DNA from: Vespula vulgaris
Taxonomy: Eukaryota; Arthropoda; Insecta; Hymenoptera; Vespidae
Length of the DNA stretch: 64,000 bases
Direction of reading: 5' to 3'
NCBI RefSeq assembly: GCF_905475345.1
Contig: NC_066586.1
Span: 10,300,400-10,364,399, forward strand
Shown: piece after piece, positions 1 to 10,716 of the stretch
Numbering within the stretch: the stretch's first letter is position 1
Layout: every line of letters begins with the position of its first letter
Notes under the pieces: generated by a model
The model's database searches: none
What the model was told of the DNA's origin: nothing
The model's input: the letters and a program-made list of their open reading frames with translations, nothing else
Translations under genes and position numbers: made by a program

Positions 1-461
1 ACGTAATGGAGTTTGTGGTCGACTCAAAAAGGATCACGCTTCGCTGGAACATCAGTCATGGTTCATTCCAACACGGCGTTCCGACGTTCCGAGAAGATAC
101 GCTAAAACGATCGACGATACGTTAACGGTTGCCGCGAGATTAGGATCGTCGAAAAAGAAAAAGAGAGAGAAAGGGAGATGTCGTTTGATCACGATCTCCT
201 TTCGCTTTAGGAAATTAATTCAAAAAAGCAATGATCCATAAGAAGAAAAAGCTTTGTAAATGTTCAAATACTTAGTGACAAGAAATAGAAAGTTTCTAAC
301 ATCTGTGTCATGCGCTGTTAGGGCAATCTCAGTTATCATGTTTAGTTGACTCGGATAAGGTGCGTCGGTAGTGACTCTGATAGCTGGTTGAGTCAACAGT
401 CATGTATTTGTCGTGGCATCGCTATGAAGCATCCAGGTGAAGCCTAGTTGGAGATTCGAGC

Positions 462-468
<7 letters not shown>
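1..468. other. No gene seen
   Basis: Ordinary unique sequence without a convincing open frame, RNA gene or inverted repeat. Confidence 0.5.
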
Positions 469-504
<36 letters not shown>

Positions 505-597
505 TGAGAGGAAAGGGAAAGAGAGAGAGAGAGAAGGAAAATGAGAAAGAGAGAGAGAGAGAATGAGGGAGAGAGAGGGAGATAGAAAGAGAGACTG
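469..597. repeat. (GA)n-rich array
   Basis: GA repeats interrupted by GGGA, AATGA and GAAA run for about 130 bp. Minus-strand Ser/Leu-rich frames here are translations of the repeat. Confidence 0.9.
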
Positions 598-1008
598 AGA
601 TGTAAAGGGGGAAATGCGCCGTACCGCTTCACAATTGCCGCAAGATATTGCTTGGGAATGTAGGGCCCTCTTCGCCACCTCGCCAGTTATCGATATTTAC
701 CCTACATGCTCAATGATACCTCTCAAAATATCCTCATATCTATTTTAAATCTCGACTACTTCAATCACGAACGAATCGCTGTCGTATAAAGCAATTCCAT
801 TGGCTGAACACTTCGATAGAAATTCTTATTAAGCTAAGATAGAACGATATCGATTTCAACCGATAATTTAGAAGAATTGAAATTTTAACACGAATCATAC
901 ATTGTAAGAAGCGATAGCTAGTTAGGCTCATCCTTTTCGTTCTTCGAGCCACGAAGCGCGTTTCTCACGATAGTGACGGATTCTGAGAAGAAGGCTGAGA
1001 AAGAGAGT

Positions 1009-1010
<2 letters not shown>

Positions 1011-1053
<43 letters not shown>

Positions 1054-1054
1054 A
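1011..1054. repeat. (GA)n array
   Basis: A nearly pure GA tract followed by short GAAA interruptions. Confidence 0.9.
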
Positions 1055-1325
1055 GATGTTGTCTGGAGGAGGAAGTCGGATGGAAAGAAAGACGCACGAA
1101 GACGGAGAAGCCGGCGAAGAGGCAGACAGACGCTCAGACGTGAAATTGAATTACAATACACAAAGTAAAGTTGGATGATCCGAGCATTGTGCTTTCTCGC
1201 TCCTCGTTGCTACCTCACTGCCAGTTTGCCTCCGTTCCATTTCCTTCTCGTCTTCGTCCTCGTCCATCCACTCGTTTCGTTCCTCTTATGTCGGCCGTAG
1301 CGCTTGCAGCCGTGCAATTTCTCTA

Positions 1326-1328
<3 letters not shown>

Positions 1329-1374
<46 letters not shown>

Positions 1375-1433
1375 GTCTTCTCTTTCTCTCTTTCTTTCTA
1401 TCTTTTTCGCTCTTTCTCGTTTCTCTTTCTCTC
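1329..1433. repeat. (CT)n array grading into CTTT
   Basis: About 34 bp of pure CT grade into TTTC-rich pyrimidine sequence. Together with 1011-1054 (GA) the two arrays lie in opposite orientation about 275 bp apart and could pair in an RNA. Confidence 0.9.
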
Positions 1434-1589
1434 GAGTACTGGCAAGGCCGCCGGTATTCTTACGCCTTTGTTCCCTACGGGGCTGAATTAATTGCTGCGT
1501 TTTTGACATCCATTCATTGTCGGGTCCCGGTAGACGACGTCAGGGATGAACGGATAAAGGGAAAAGTTACTGAGCCGGCTTTCTCCGTC

Positions 1590-1660
1590 TATCTCTCTCT
1601 CTCTCTCTCTCTCCCTCTCCCTCTGGTTCTCTATCTATCTCTCTTTCTCTTACGATTTCG
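1590..1660. repeat. (CT)n array
   Basis: CT repeat with CCCT and TATC interruptions. Confidence 0.85.
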
Positions 1661-2071
1661 CTATCTAACTCTCATCCCGTTCTTTAAGTTCGTGAGTTTC
1701 GCGGAATATTATTCCTTTCTCCGGTTTCATTCCTTCTCTGAAAGTCGATACAATTATTAAGAGCGCCTATCCCTTGCATTTTCTTTCTTTCTCAAGCGAA
1801 GAGTCGCGTTTGAACGTCGATTCCACTCTCTCTTTCTGATCCTCTCATCTCGTCTAATTTTCGGGAGAACTCGACTGAGTGACTTCGGGATCTCGTCGAG
1901 GTCATGCGACATGGAGCGCGAATAGACGGAGAAACGGAATCGAGGAAATCGCGCAAATTCGTCGTCACGAATCACCGTCGGAGCAGATTGCGATGTGATC
2001 GTCGCCTTCTGTGGCTCTCTGCGTCACCGGAAACTCCACGACGAACTTGAAGTAGGAAATCGTGGAACGAA

Positions 2072-2106
2072 CAGAGAGAGAGAGGGAGAGAGAGAGAGAG
2101 AGAGAG
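2072..2106. repeat. (GA)n array
   Basis: GA tract with one GGGA interruption, in CpG-rich surroundings. Confidence 0.85.
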
Positions 2107-2480
2107 CTTTTGTCCCCCCTTTTCCTTGGGAAACGCGTGCATGCTTCTTCGATCTCGAGGATGGTGTGCTACGAGACGGAGAGAGAACTATTGAATATGC
2201 ATAAGTTATATTAAATCAGGCCATGAGAGAGCGTATGTCGAATGCCGGCAGATTTCGAGAAGGGTTGGAGAGGATAGAGGGTGGAACATAAGATACCGAC
2301 CAATTACGAAAGAGAAGCGGACGGTCTAGACTTTGGCTGGAAACCTTGTGGAAGAGCGGATCGAAGCGAAGCTAGAGAGGAAGATAGGTCGATTTGCGAG
2401 GGGATAAGGATCGACCGGCTTTCTCGTCCGTGAATTTCAGGATAGTGGAAATCGAAGGCCGTGCTACTTGGACGTATATA

Positions 2481-2570
2481 ATGCTTGAACTATGGTTATT
2501 GCTCTGCTTCTTGGTGATATCCAAAGTGACATCTGAACGATCCACTAACCGTGCGCTTTCTTTACTAGTC
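2481..2570 (+). CDS. Possible signal-peptide exon
   Basis: ATG at 2481 opens a frame whose first residues are MLELWLLLCFLVISKVTS, a good secretory signal sequence with a plausible cleavage after VTS, followed by ERSTNRALSLLV. A GTAAGA donor-like site starts at 2571 exactly at a codon boundary. Unspliced, the frame ends 7 codons later at TAA. The start context (ATATAATGC) is only moderate, and I cannot name the protein or find a second exon. Chance is quite possible. Confidence 0.15.
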
Positions 2571-3053
2571 GTAAGAAAAGATGCTGTCAATTAACGCGAC
2601 CTCTTATCGCTCTCATGTTAGATACTAGCCCAGTTACGTAAGGAACGGCTATTGTTATAACGATAACATCGTTTCTTATCGATCCTTATTGTATATTCGT
2701 CAGGATTTGTTATCTAATTTATTGTTTTGTTCCGATGGAGTGTCAGATTAATCATACGGACGTATTCAAACGTACTATATTAATCATTGCGTTAGGTTTC
2801 CCCGACGGAACAACGCTCTCTACATCCTTTGCATATTCATAATACGCGGTTACGAGGAAAACGGAGGAAACGACAAAATCGGTTGGTTTCGCTACGCGCG
2901 TCAACGCGATCAATCCGAACGCGGCTGAACAGATGCGCGTCTCACTAGAGTGACACGTTTACATAATCTTGTCATTACTTCCTTCTCCGGGGATTGCCTA
3001 AGACGATGCTACCAGGAAAGCGAGGTAGCTGGAGAACTCGACAAACTTTGAAA

Positions 3054-3055
<2 letters not shown>

Positions 3056-3091
<36 letters not shown>
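3056..3091. repeat. (GA)n array
   Basis: A pure GA tract of about 35 bp, followed by purine-rich sequence to about 3210. Confidence 0.9.
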
Positions 3092-3093
<2 letters not shown>

Positions 3094-5325
3094 GTGCAAT
3101 GGTTGGGTTTTAAGGGGCTTGAGAAAAGGAGGACGAGGAGAGTGCAAAGAGAGGAGAAGGAACAAGAATTAGCAAGGAAAGACAAGAAGGAAAACGAACA
3201 GGTGGAGAAGTGACAACAAAAGCCTAGCGTGGATTAGGATCTCTCTTTCCTGCTGCTGCATTTGCAGCAACTTTCCTAGCCAAGAACAGTCGAGAATAAT
3301 AGAATTATGACAGAATTGAAAATAGAAAAATAGAAAAGCTTTTTCGCTATTTCAACATAATATGTTTTATTTAGGAATTTTATTTGATGTTTTAATTTTT
3401 ACAGAATGACGTGCAGGATTTTTTGAAAGGTCGCAAAAAATTGACGTTCAAAACGTGTGAAAAGCGTTTGACGTTTATTTGTTTACTTTACCTACTTTGC
3501 TTGCGGTATACCGTATCCTAGCTATTCACTAACAAGCCTCTAGGGTTACTCCCTACGTGGTGGCAGACCCAGTTACTGGACAGAATTTGAAAGACAATTT
3601 CTACAGATTCTACCTGACTGCTTTTGACCGCTTTACGGCCGTTGACTTGGATAACGACATAATACGGCACAGACATGTCCGGCGTAGTTACGTATACTGT
3701 TATATGTAGCTATATTTCTGGAATGTGTTCGATATGATATATATATATTCTTCTATGTATGTATATATATATATTTTTATTTATATTTATGTATATATTT
3801 TATTAGGAATTATTATATTATATATTAGTACCCTTTGATATCTCATCTGTTCGAATTAGCCACCCTTTGCATACCACCCTCTTTCGCGCTTTCTCCTTGG
3901 TTCTTTGACGTAGGCGAGACCCTTTACTACTTTAGAAGAAGTGGTTTGGAACGATATCCGATCGTCGACGATGGTGAGAACGAAAAAGAAAATATGCAGA
4001 TAAAAAGCAACCCTCTCTAAAAAGAATATAGTTCAAAGTGCGAATAAGTGAATAAAAAATATAAAATTGTATTATTTCTTTGTTTTTTCTTTAACAACAA
4101 TGAATAAAATAATAAGAATGATACAAAATAGCGTTACCTGACTCGTTTTGTGAACCGTCGAGACAAGAACACCGTTATGTCGATTTAATGAACGATATTG
4201 ATTAACGACGAACGCTGGCGAGACTATAGTGAATAGACCGTATCGTTTCGTATAAATTAGTGGGACGATTCCGGTTGGCAACGTGCGCATTAAGTAAGCC
4301 AGCTTGCTAACACAATCCGTGGGCCTGGTTTACGCGGCCGAGGCGCTAACTCGAGTTAAACGAGATGAATGTCGGTTCGCTAATAGTTGTTACGAATTGC
4401 TACTGGAGCTTGCTTAGCCCGCTTAGAGAGAGATTTAGTTGAGCAACTAAGATGAGCTCTCAGCCTAACATCTCCACCTCCTTATCGTTTCTCTATGGGA
4501 CTGTTTCATGGTGTCACCTACATTCCATACAGCACTATGTTCATTGAGATTCCCTATTTAACAAATATCATTTGTGTTTCTAAATACCTAGAATTTATCG
4601 TGATTCATTAAGTATTCATCAATTTGAATTATTAATAGTCAGGCAAATATATAACAGGAAAACACTAATTTAATAAGAAGTTAAAAGAGAGAGAACTCAA
4701 AGAAGATTCATATTGTAGGAATTTATTGTTGATAATAGATGACAATATTGATAATTGAATATATAATCAATAATTGAATGTCAATCAATAATCAACGTAA
4801 ACAAGCGATGTGCGGTATCTTAATCATTAAGTAAGTGTGGTAGATGGAGATCTTGGATCTAGAATCTGCTACGATCATTCTCTCTAGCTCTGATCCGCAA
4901 ACTGTTCGGACGTGCGACGAATTGCTCTAATACCGAAGTTTGATAAGATAGATTCCCTATTGTAAGTGCTTCGGGTAAGAAATTGTAAATCACTGTAACG
5001 TATATTGCTGGATTTATATTTTGATTGATACGTATATTCTCAAGAAAATAAAATTGTTATAGTATCTATGATTTCCGATTCTCTCGGAACTCAATTTTCA
5101 TGGATATTCCCAAAGGCCACCTGACCGAGAATCAGTCGACTTTGCTTAACGAACCAGGGTAGAGATATCCGGACAGGTTCGCTAAGTAGCGATATGAATG
5201 AATTAGCCCTGTTAGAGCATGAAGATTCACCTTACCGATCGTTCTCTTCATCCAAGCGAATGTCTCTTGGGATCTTCCTCGTATTTGCCTCGCGATGCAT
5301 TGTAACTTTCGGTTCCTCCATTTCT

Positions 5326-5396
5326 CTCTTCTCTCTCTCTCTCTCTCTCTCTCCCTCTACCTCTCTCTCTTCTTCTTTCTTTCTCTCTCTCCTCAC
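5326..5396. repeat. (CT)n array
   Basis: CT repeat with CCCT and TTCT interruptions. GA-rich sequence follows on the same strand at 5452-5490. Confidence 0.85.
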
Positions 5397-6336
5397 TAGA
5401 TTTTTTCTTTTATATAAAAATGCACGTACATATATACGTAAGTACTTACATAGAGAAAGAAAAAGACAGACGGAGAAGGAAAAAGACATATGTACGCAAG
5501 TGCATGCATGTATTGTAGACGTACTGTATCGGTATAATATAGGTAGTCTCATGATCTCTAACCAAGTCACGGTTCCGTTGCGAAGGTATGTGAAGGTTGA
5601 GTCCGAAGGAAGTGGAGTCCAGAGCTCATCAAGATAATGCAGCTGGGATTACCCTGCAATCGAGCGGGTTCCTAACGCGACTGGAGAACACCTGAGGGAG
5701 ACTGATCCCTGGATCGTTATTAGTTAATCATTTGATCGGAAGCCCACGGAGATATCACCGATATCTTCGACACTTACCATGTCCGCCTGTCATTGCTAAA
5801 GCGAATAACGCAAGACAATCGTTATATTAGAATATACTATAGATTTTAAATGATTCTATGAATAGAAGCTAATCGATATAGAAGAATCATCTGCAGTATA
5901 ATTTATCATATAAATAAAAAAATATGTTAACGTTTATATAAAAACTTTATTCTTGATTTAGAGATATTTGTAGAATAGATTTGTAAAATATTACATATTT
6001 AGATTTATTCTCCGTAATCTATTTCCAGTTATTTCTCTGTCAGTAACAAAACGACGTTCGCATATATTGGCTAAATCGCCAAATTCCCAGCAATTATTTT
6101 CTATAGTCTTCTACCTACGATACGCCGCTAGGTCAATTCCGGATAGCACCTCCAAATTTATCTCTATAGAAGCGAGGCTACGTGGAGGTCGTACGCGCGG
6201 TCGACGCGACGTACTTGGATAAATACGTGCGTTTAGCGGATTGATTGGCTACAGGGCACTTTGGCGAAGCTCGCTTCGCTCCGATAAACTTGTACCATCG
6301 TCGTCGTAGTCGTTGTAGAGACGACGTTCCACTGAA

Positions 6337-6361
6337 TATAAATGCGCGCTTGAGTCAAGCG
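6337..6361 (+). promoter_or_regulatory. TATA box next to a palindromic AP-1 site
   Basis: TATAAAT (6337-6343) is followed at once by CGCTTGAGTCAAGCG (6347-6361), a perfect 15-bp palindrome whose centre is the AP-1 site TGAGTCA. The surrounding 6180-6400 is CpG-rich and contains a 7-bp hairpin, GCGAAGC-TC-GCTTCGC (6274-6289). A promoter or enhancer is plausible. No coding start is convincing within the next 400 bp. Confidence 0.25.
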
Positions 6362-7828
6362 GCACGCTTGCCCGATCTTCTCGTTTCTTTTGCGTCAACG
6401 TAAAATTATGTGACATCACTGTTCGAAAAACATCTTGTGAGATACCGAAAGATGAAGTAACAGTAATGTATATAAATGTAATCTCTTACGATTATTCAAA
6501 ATTCTCTTTTTAAATATTTTATTTTCAACTCCATATGTTGTATATATATATAACATACCTATTCATGTTCGTTACTGCGTGATAACAGATGTATGTGCAT
6601 TTCAATCACAAAGTCGGCGTTCTCTAATCTTGGTTTTACCGTAAAATCGTATAGTTTGAAATTATCTAACGCAATAACGATCGTTAAACGTTAAAACTAC
6701 ATGTTTCCGTCGTCACTTAATGATCGTTGAGCGGACAGCCAGATAAAGCGCGCTTCCTTGTCGTTCAGATAGCGAAGTGAAAGCTGTCGGTCCGTTATCT
6801 CGAACGCGACGACAGCTCGATTAAAATGCTCGGTGCATTTTCTCTACTGCAAGTAAGCATCGGAGGAAGGAATATAGGCCCGGCTTCGTTTCTCTTACGA
6901 TTCTTATCAGTTTCGTTCGCGTTGAAACGGGCGACGGTGGCTTCTACGAAGAAAATCTAAATTAAAAGGAAGTCTATCTCCCCCTCTTATCACGCGTCTC
7001 GCTTTTTGATCTCGAGCGCATCTCTTCTTTCTCCTCTTCCACCGACAGCTTCTTAATTACGGATTTCTCGACGAGAAAGATGTCACCGAGATTACATCGG
7101 CAGTTCACGAAGCTCGCACTTCGACCTAAAAATCATCTGAAAGAGAACGATCGTTGAACGTTGATAGAGTGAGAGTGGCCGGATAGTAGAACAGGGATAC
7201 TGATGGTGATGGTAGTGGGCAGGGAAGAAGGGAGAAGGGAGGCGAAGAGAAACGCGCTAACGGTAGATCGGACGATATCATCGGGGACACAACGACATGC
7301 GGCGTTGGCTTTTCATCCGCGCGAACCCTCCACGATGGGGATTGATACAAACTGCCAAATGTCACTGGGCCAGACATTTCTATATTTGAATTCGACTTTC
7401 ACATGACGGCTCGCCTCGACGTAGAGAAACGGAAGGTACGAGACGTTTCTCTCCATCTATCGATCTATCTGCCAGCTGGACCGTGAGCTCAATGCTGAAA
7501 ATAATGTTTCGTGAGTTTTCTCTAGGATGGCGCACTCTGCTATACTTTTCTTATTCTCTCTCCTACCTTCTTCGTTTACGCCCTTCCTCCTCCCTTTTCT
7601 CTTCCGCCATCATCGCGGTGTTCTCGCGGGATATTCTCTCTCCTTCTCTTTTGCCCTTACCAGCAGCAATTCGGCTCGACGTTGCTCAACGATAACCAAG
7701 GATGCCACGACGAAAATACAGCGTCAGTCAAATCCTTAATCCTGGAAATAGAAGAGCTTATTTGCGCTGACGTAAGTGGTAAGTACGTAAGAGGACGTCG
7801 TTTATGTCCTCCTTACGTTGCATGACCC

Positions 7829-7975
7829 CTTTCTCTAACTTCCACTCTCTTTTCCTCTTTCTCCCTTTCTTTCTTTCTCTTTTTCTCTCTTCCTTCCTTT
7901 CTTTCTTCCTCTCTATTCTTTTTTCTTCTCTTTCTTCCTTCCTCTATTTCTCCCTTCCTTTCTTTCTTATCCAAG
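7829..7975. repeat. Imperfect CTTT/TTCC pyrimidine tract
   Basis: About 145 bp of almost pure pyrimidine made of CTTT, TTCC and TCTC words. Both strand frames across it are repeat translations. Confidence 0.8.
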
Positions 7976-8267
7976 TAAGAAAAAAATTCGAGACGAAGAA
8001 AGGGACTTGTAATCTTCCTCGACAAAACCTTCCTCTTTTTTAATGTTCGTTATAGGTATTTTTTTATTTTATCTCGATGTAAACGAGCTCGTGCTCGTCG
8101 AGAATCTTCAGTTTTCGACTTAGTCGAAAAAGTTCGTTTGAAGACTATTAAAAGCGTTTCTTGTGAAATTCAATAAATATCGTTGTGGATCTACCTACAT
8201 ATTTCGAGAGTCCCTTCGCGCATTTTCTTTCCTTGGCTTACGTTTTTCGTGTAAAATAGCACGTCGT

Positions 8268-8321
8268 AAGTTAGCAGTCGTTGCTTACGACTGCGAATGT
8301 CGTAAGCAACGCGGTTGACTT
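8268..8321 (+). other. Strong hairpin (possible structured RNA)
   Basis: The arms CGTTGCTTACGAC (8279-8291) and GTCGTAAGCAACG (8299-8311) are perfect 13-bp complements around the 7-nt loop TGCGAAT. Outside them AAGTTAGCAG and CGGTTGACTT continue the stem with two wobble pairs, one mismatch and a one-base bulge, giving about 23 paired positions. The total of about 54 nt is short for a usual pre-miRNA. The word CGTCGTAAG also occurs just upstream (8262-8270), so the arm may belong to a local repeat. It could be a decayed inverted-repeat element tip. Confidence 0.45.
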
Positions 8322-9507
8322 CAGATGAGACACGAAATTCACGTAGAGCTTTAGGCAGCCAGCGTGATAATATCCGAAGCAATAACTTCTCTACGTCGGC
8401 GGTGAGCATCCGAATCTACCGCCTACTACCACTAGAAATATCCATTTCAAGACATTTAACCCGACTGACTGCTACGACGAGGTGGGACGGGGTGTACATG
8501 GCTTCTAAGATTACTAGGCAGTTTCATTATTCTCTCGTAAAGGTTCCTCGTTTCTATACTTGGTATCTTTCTTTTTTATTTCTCTCTCTCTCTCTTTCTC
8601 CTTTTTTTCTTGGTTTTATACCTCTTTTTCTTAATTTTCTATTATAAATTTGCTTTTTCTACAAACTGTATCAAAATGTTTTCGAAGAATCGGTCTACGA
8701 ATCCTAAAAACAGGAAGAAAATAGAGAAGAGAATTTTTTTCGTTTTTCTTTCAACGTTTATATCGATTCTTACGTCATACATACATTATAATACAAACGT
8801 TGTTTACTTCCTCTACGATTGGATAGTTTTATCGAAAAAAGACGATTACGGTAGATACGTATGTACTCAGTCTTCGTAATAATGCCCAAACGCGAGTGTG
8901 ATTATCAAGGAACGTCGAGAAGATCGTAACATTAGCCTCATTGTGTTTCGTACAACCTGGGTTTCACTTTACTCGTAAACGTATCAAGACGATTTCGCGG
9001 CTAGGTCGTTCTCTTAAAGATATCATAAACCGGAGTGTGTGATCCTCTTACGTGCGACGGGTATGAGCATTATATGATACTCAATGGTGAGAGCAACCTC
9101 TACTTTGAAACTAAGGTCACGCTACGCTTATTATGAAGTTACTACTAATTTTATCGTCGACGTAACGCTTTAGCAAAATCCGCTTATGCGAGTAATTTCG
9201 TAATTTTCCCGCGGTTCTCAACGATAAACTTAAGCGGTGGTAAGCGATAGTCGGTTAGCGGCTTTCGTTAGAACGAAGTTTAAGGTAGTTCCAGAAAATG
9301 CAATACGAGTGTACCGCAAGGAAAGGATAGAAAGGATCGGTAATCTCTCTAGATTGTTTATCTGAGAATTTCCAGAAGGTTAACTAATTTGACATCGTTA
9401 ACATCTACACTAAGATGTTCTTTGAGAAAATACATTTAATTAATTTAATCATGCACAACAATACATTTTTGCTCATTTAGGAAGCTCCGAAACAGTATAC
9501 ACTGGAG

Positions 9508-9735
9508 CAAGGTTTTTTAAACTTTTTCCACTCACGACTCCTTTTTGCCCGAAAAAATTTTATTTCGAGCGACCTCGACTAAATATAGGTATGTAAAATA
9601 ATAGGTATACAAATCAAACATGTACTGACAATAAATCATAAAGATATTCATTTTAAAACAATTCTGCGTGACCTCTACATTCAATCACGTGATCCTATAT
9701 GCGTCTCTTTGCGACCCGCAGTTACAGAAACTTTG
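9508..9735. mobile_element. hAT-like non-autonomous element (relic)
   Basis: The left end CAAGGTTTTTTAAACTTTTT is followed by CACTCACGACTCC. The right end reads TTTGCGACCCGCAGTTACAG then AAACTTTG. Reverse complemented, the right end gives CAAAGTTTCTGTAACTGCGG then GTCGC, a diverged form of the frequent hAT terminus CAAAGGTTTCTCAAACTGTGGGTCGC. The flanking 8-mers (CACTGGAG and TTCAAGAA) do not match, so the target duplication has decayed or the ends are off by a few bases. There is no coding capacity. Confidence 0.5.
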
Positions 9736-9739
9736 TTCA

Positions 9740-10672
9740 AGAAAGTAAAAAAATTTAATGTCGATATCGTTTTCATGTTGTTCGCTAATCCACGAGTTTT
9801 TTTGTAACTCGTTCCGAATATCGTTTTTTATCTAGAACGAAGATTTTATCAGTGCATTTACGGGAATAATCGACTTATCGCGTATTAATCGGTCGTATTC
9901 GATTGCATCGCGAAACGCATTATGTAACGACCGGCAGTCGTTACGGAGTTTCGTGAAATGAGAGCAGAGCAACTGTGAGTATACGTACTTGCGTTATACG
10001 TTTGCGTGGAGTTACCGGCGTTTCCTCTTCCCTCACTGAACAAATAGAGATGGCGCAACTATAGTTACAACGCTTTCGAATATGACAGATTCTACGGCAC
10101 GTTTCATTAGTCTTGTATTCGAAAATGTAAACTTTAACCAAATGAGGAATCCTCCTAGTTCTGTCTTATAAATGAAAGAGAGAGGACACAAAGAGACTTT
10201 GAGAAATTTCAACAAGCGTTCATAAACAAAAACAGAACACGAAACAGAATAATTAAAATATTCCATTCTTTTTTCGTTTTTCATTCATTTTTTTCCCTAC
10301 GTAATATATTATAAAAAACTTAGGCAAGAAGATTTAGATGATCACGTTAATGAAGTTGCCAATGATTCATAATCTTATCTATCGATTACCTTTTAATTGT
10401 GCAGCATTATCGTTCATCATTATATCGTGATGTTCGTGTTTCGCAAACAATTCCACGTATTATAATAAACACGCGAATATCGTCACGTAACAATCGACTT
10501 AAGTATTTTTAGGCGAAAGAAATCGTGGATAATAGAAAAGACGTGAACAAAGGATTGTCCAAGGAACCATTAAGCAACGAGTATTCAAGTCGATGAGGAA
10601 AGGTAGGAACAAGCATTTCGTTCGACATCATGGAGAAGGAAACTGAGGAATACTCACTCCCTCTCTCTCTTC

Positions 10673-10716
<44 letters not shown>

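Larger units (their letters stand above)
2600..6150. other. Non-coding, intron or intergenic-like
   Basis: AT-rich patches (3740-3830) and a purine-rich tract (3090-3210) occur here. Small palindromes are TAACTCGAGTTA (4347-4358) and GTAAGTACTTAC near 5440. An octamer-like TTTGCATATTCATAAT lies near 2830. No coding region is supported. Confidence 0.5.

Noticed and set aside
444..678. Ser/Leu/Phe-rich minus-strand frames
   Set aside because: They are translations of a (GA)n array. The same applies to frames over the other GA/CT arrays listed.
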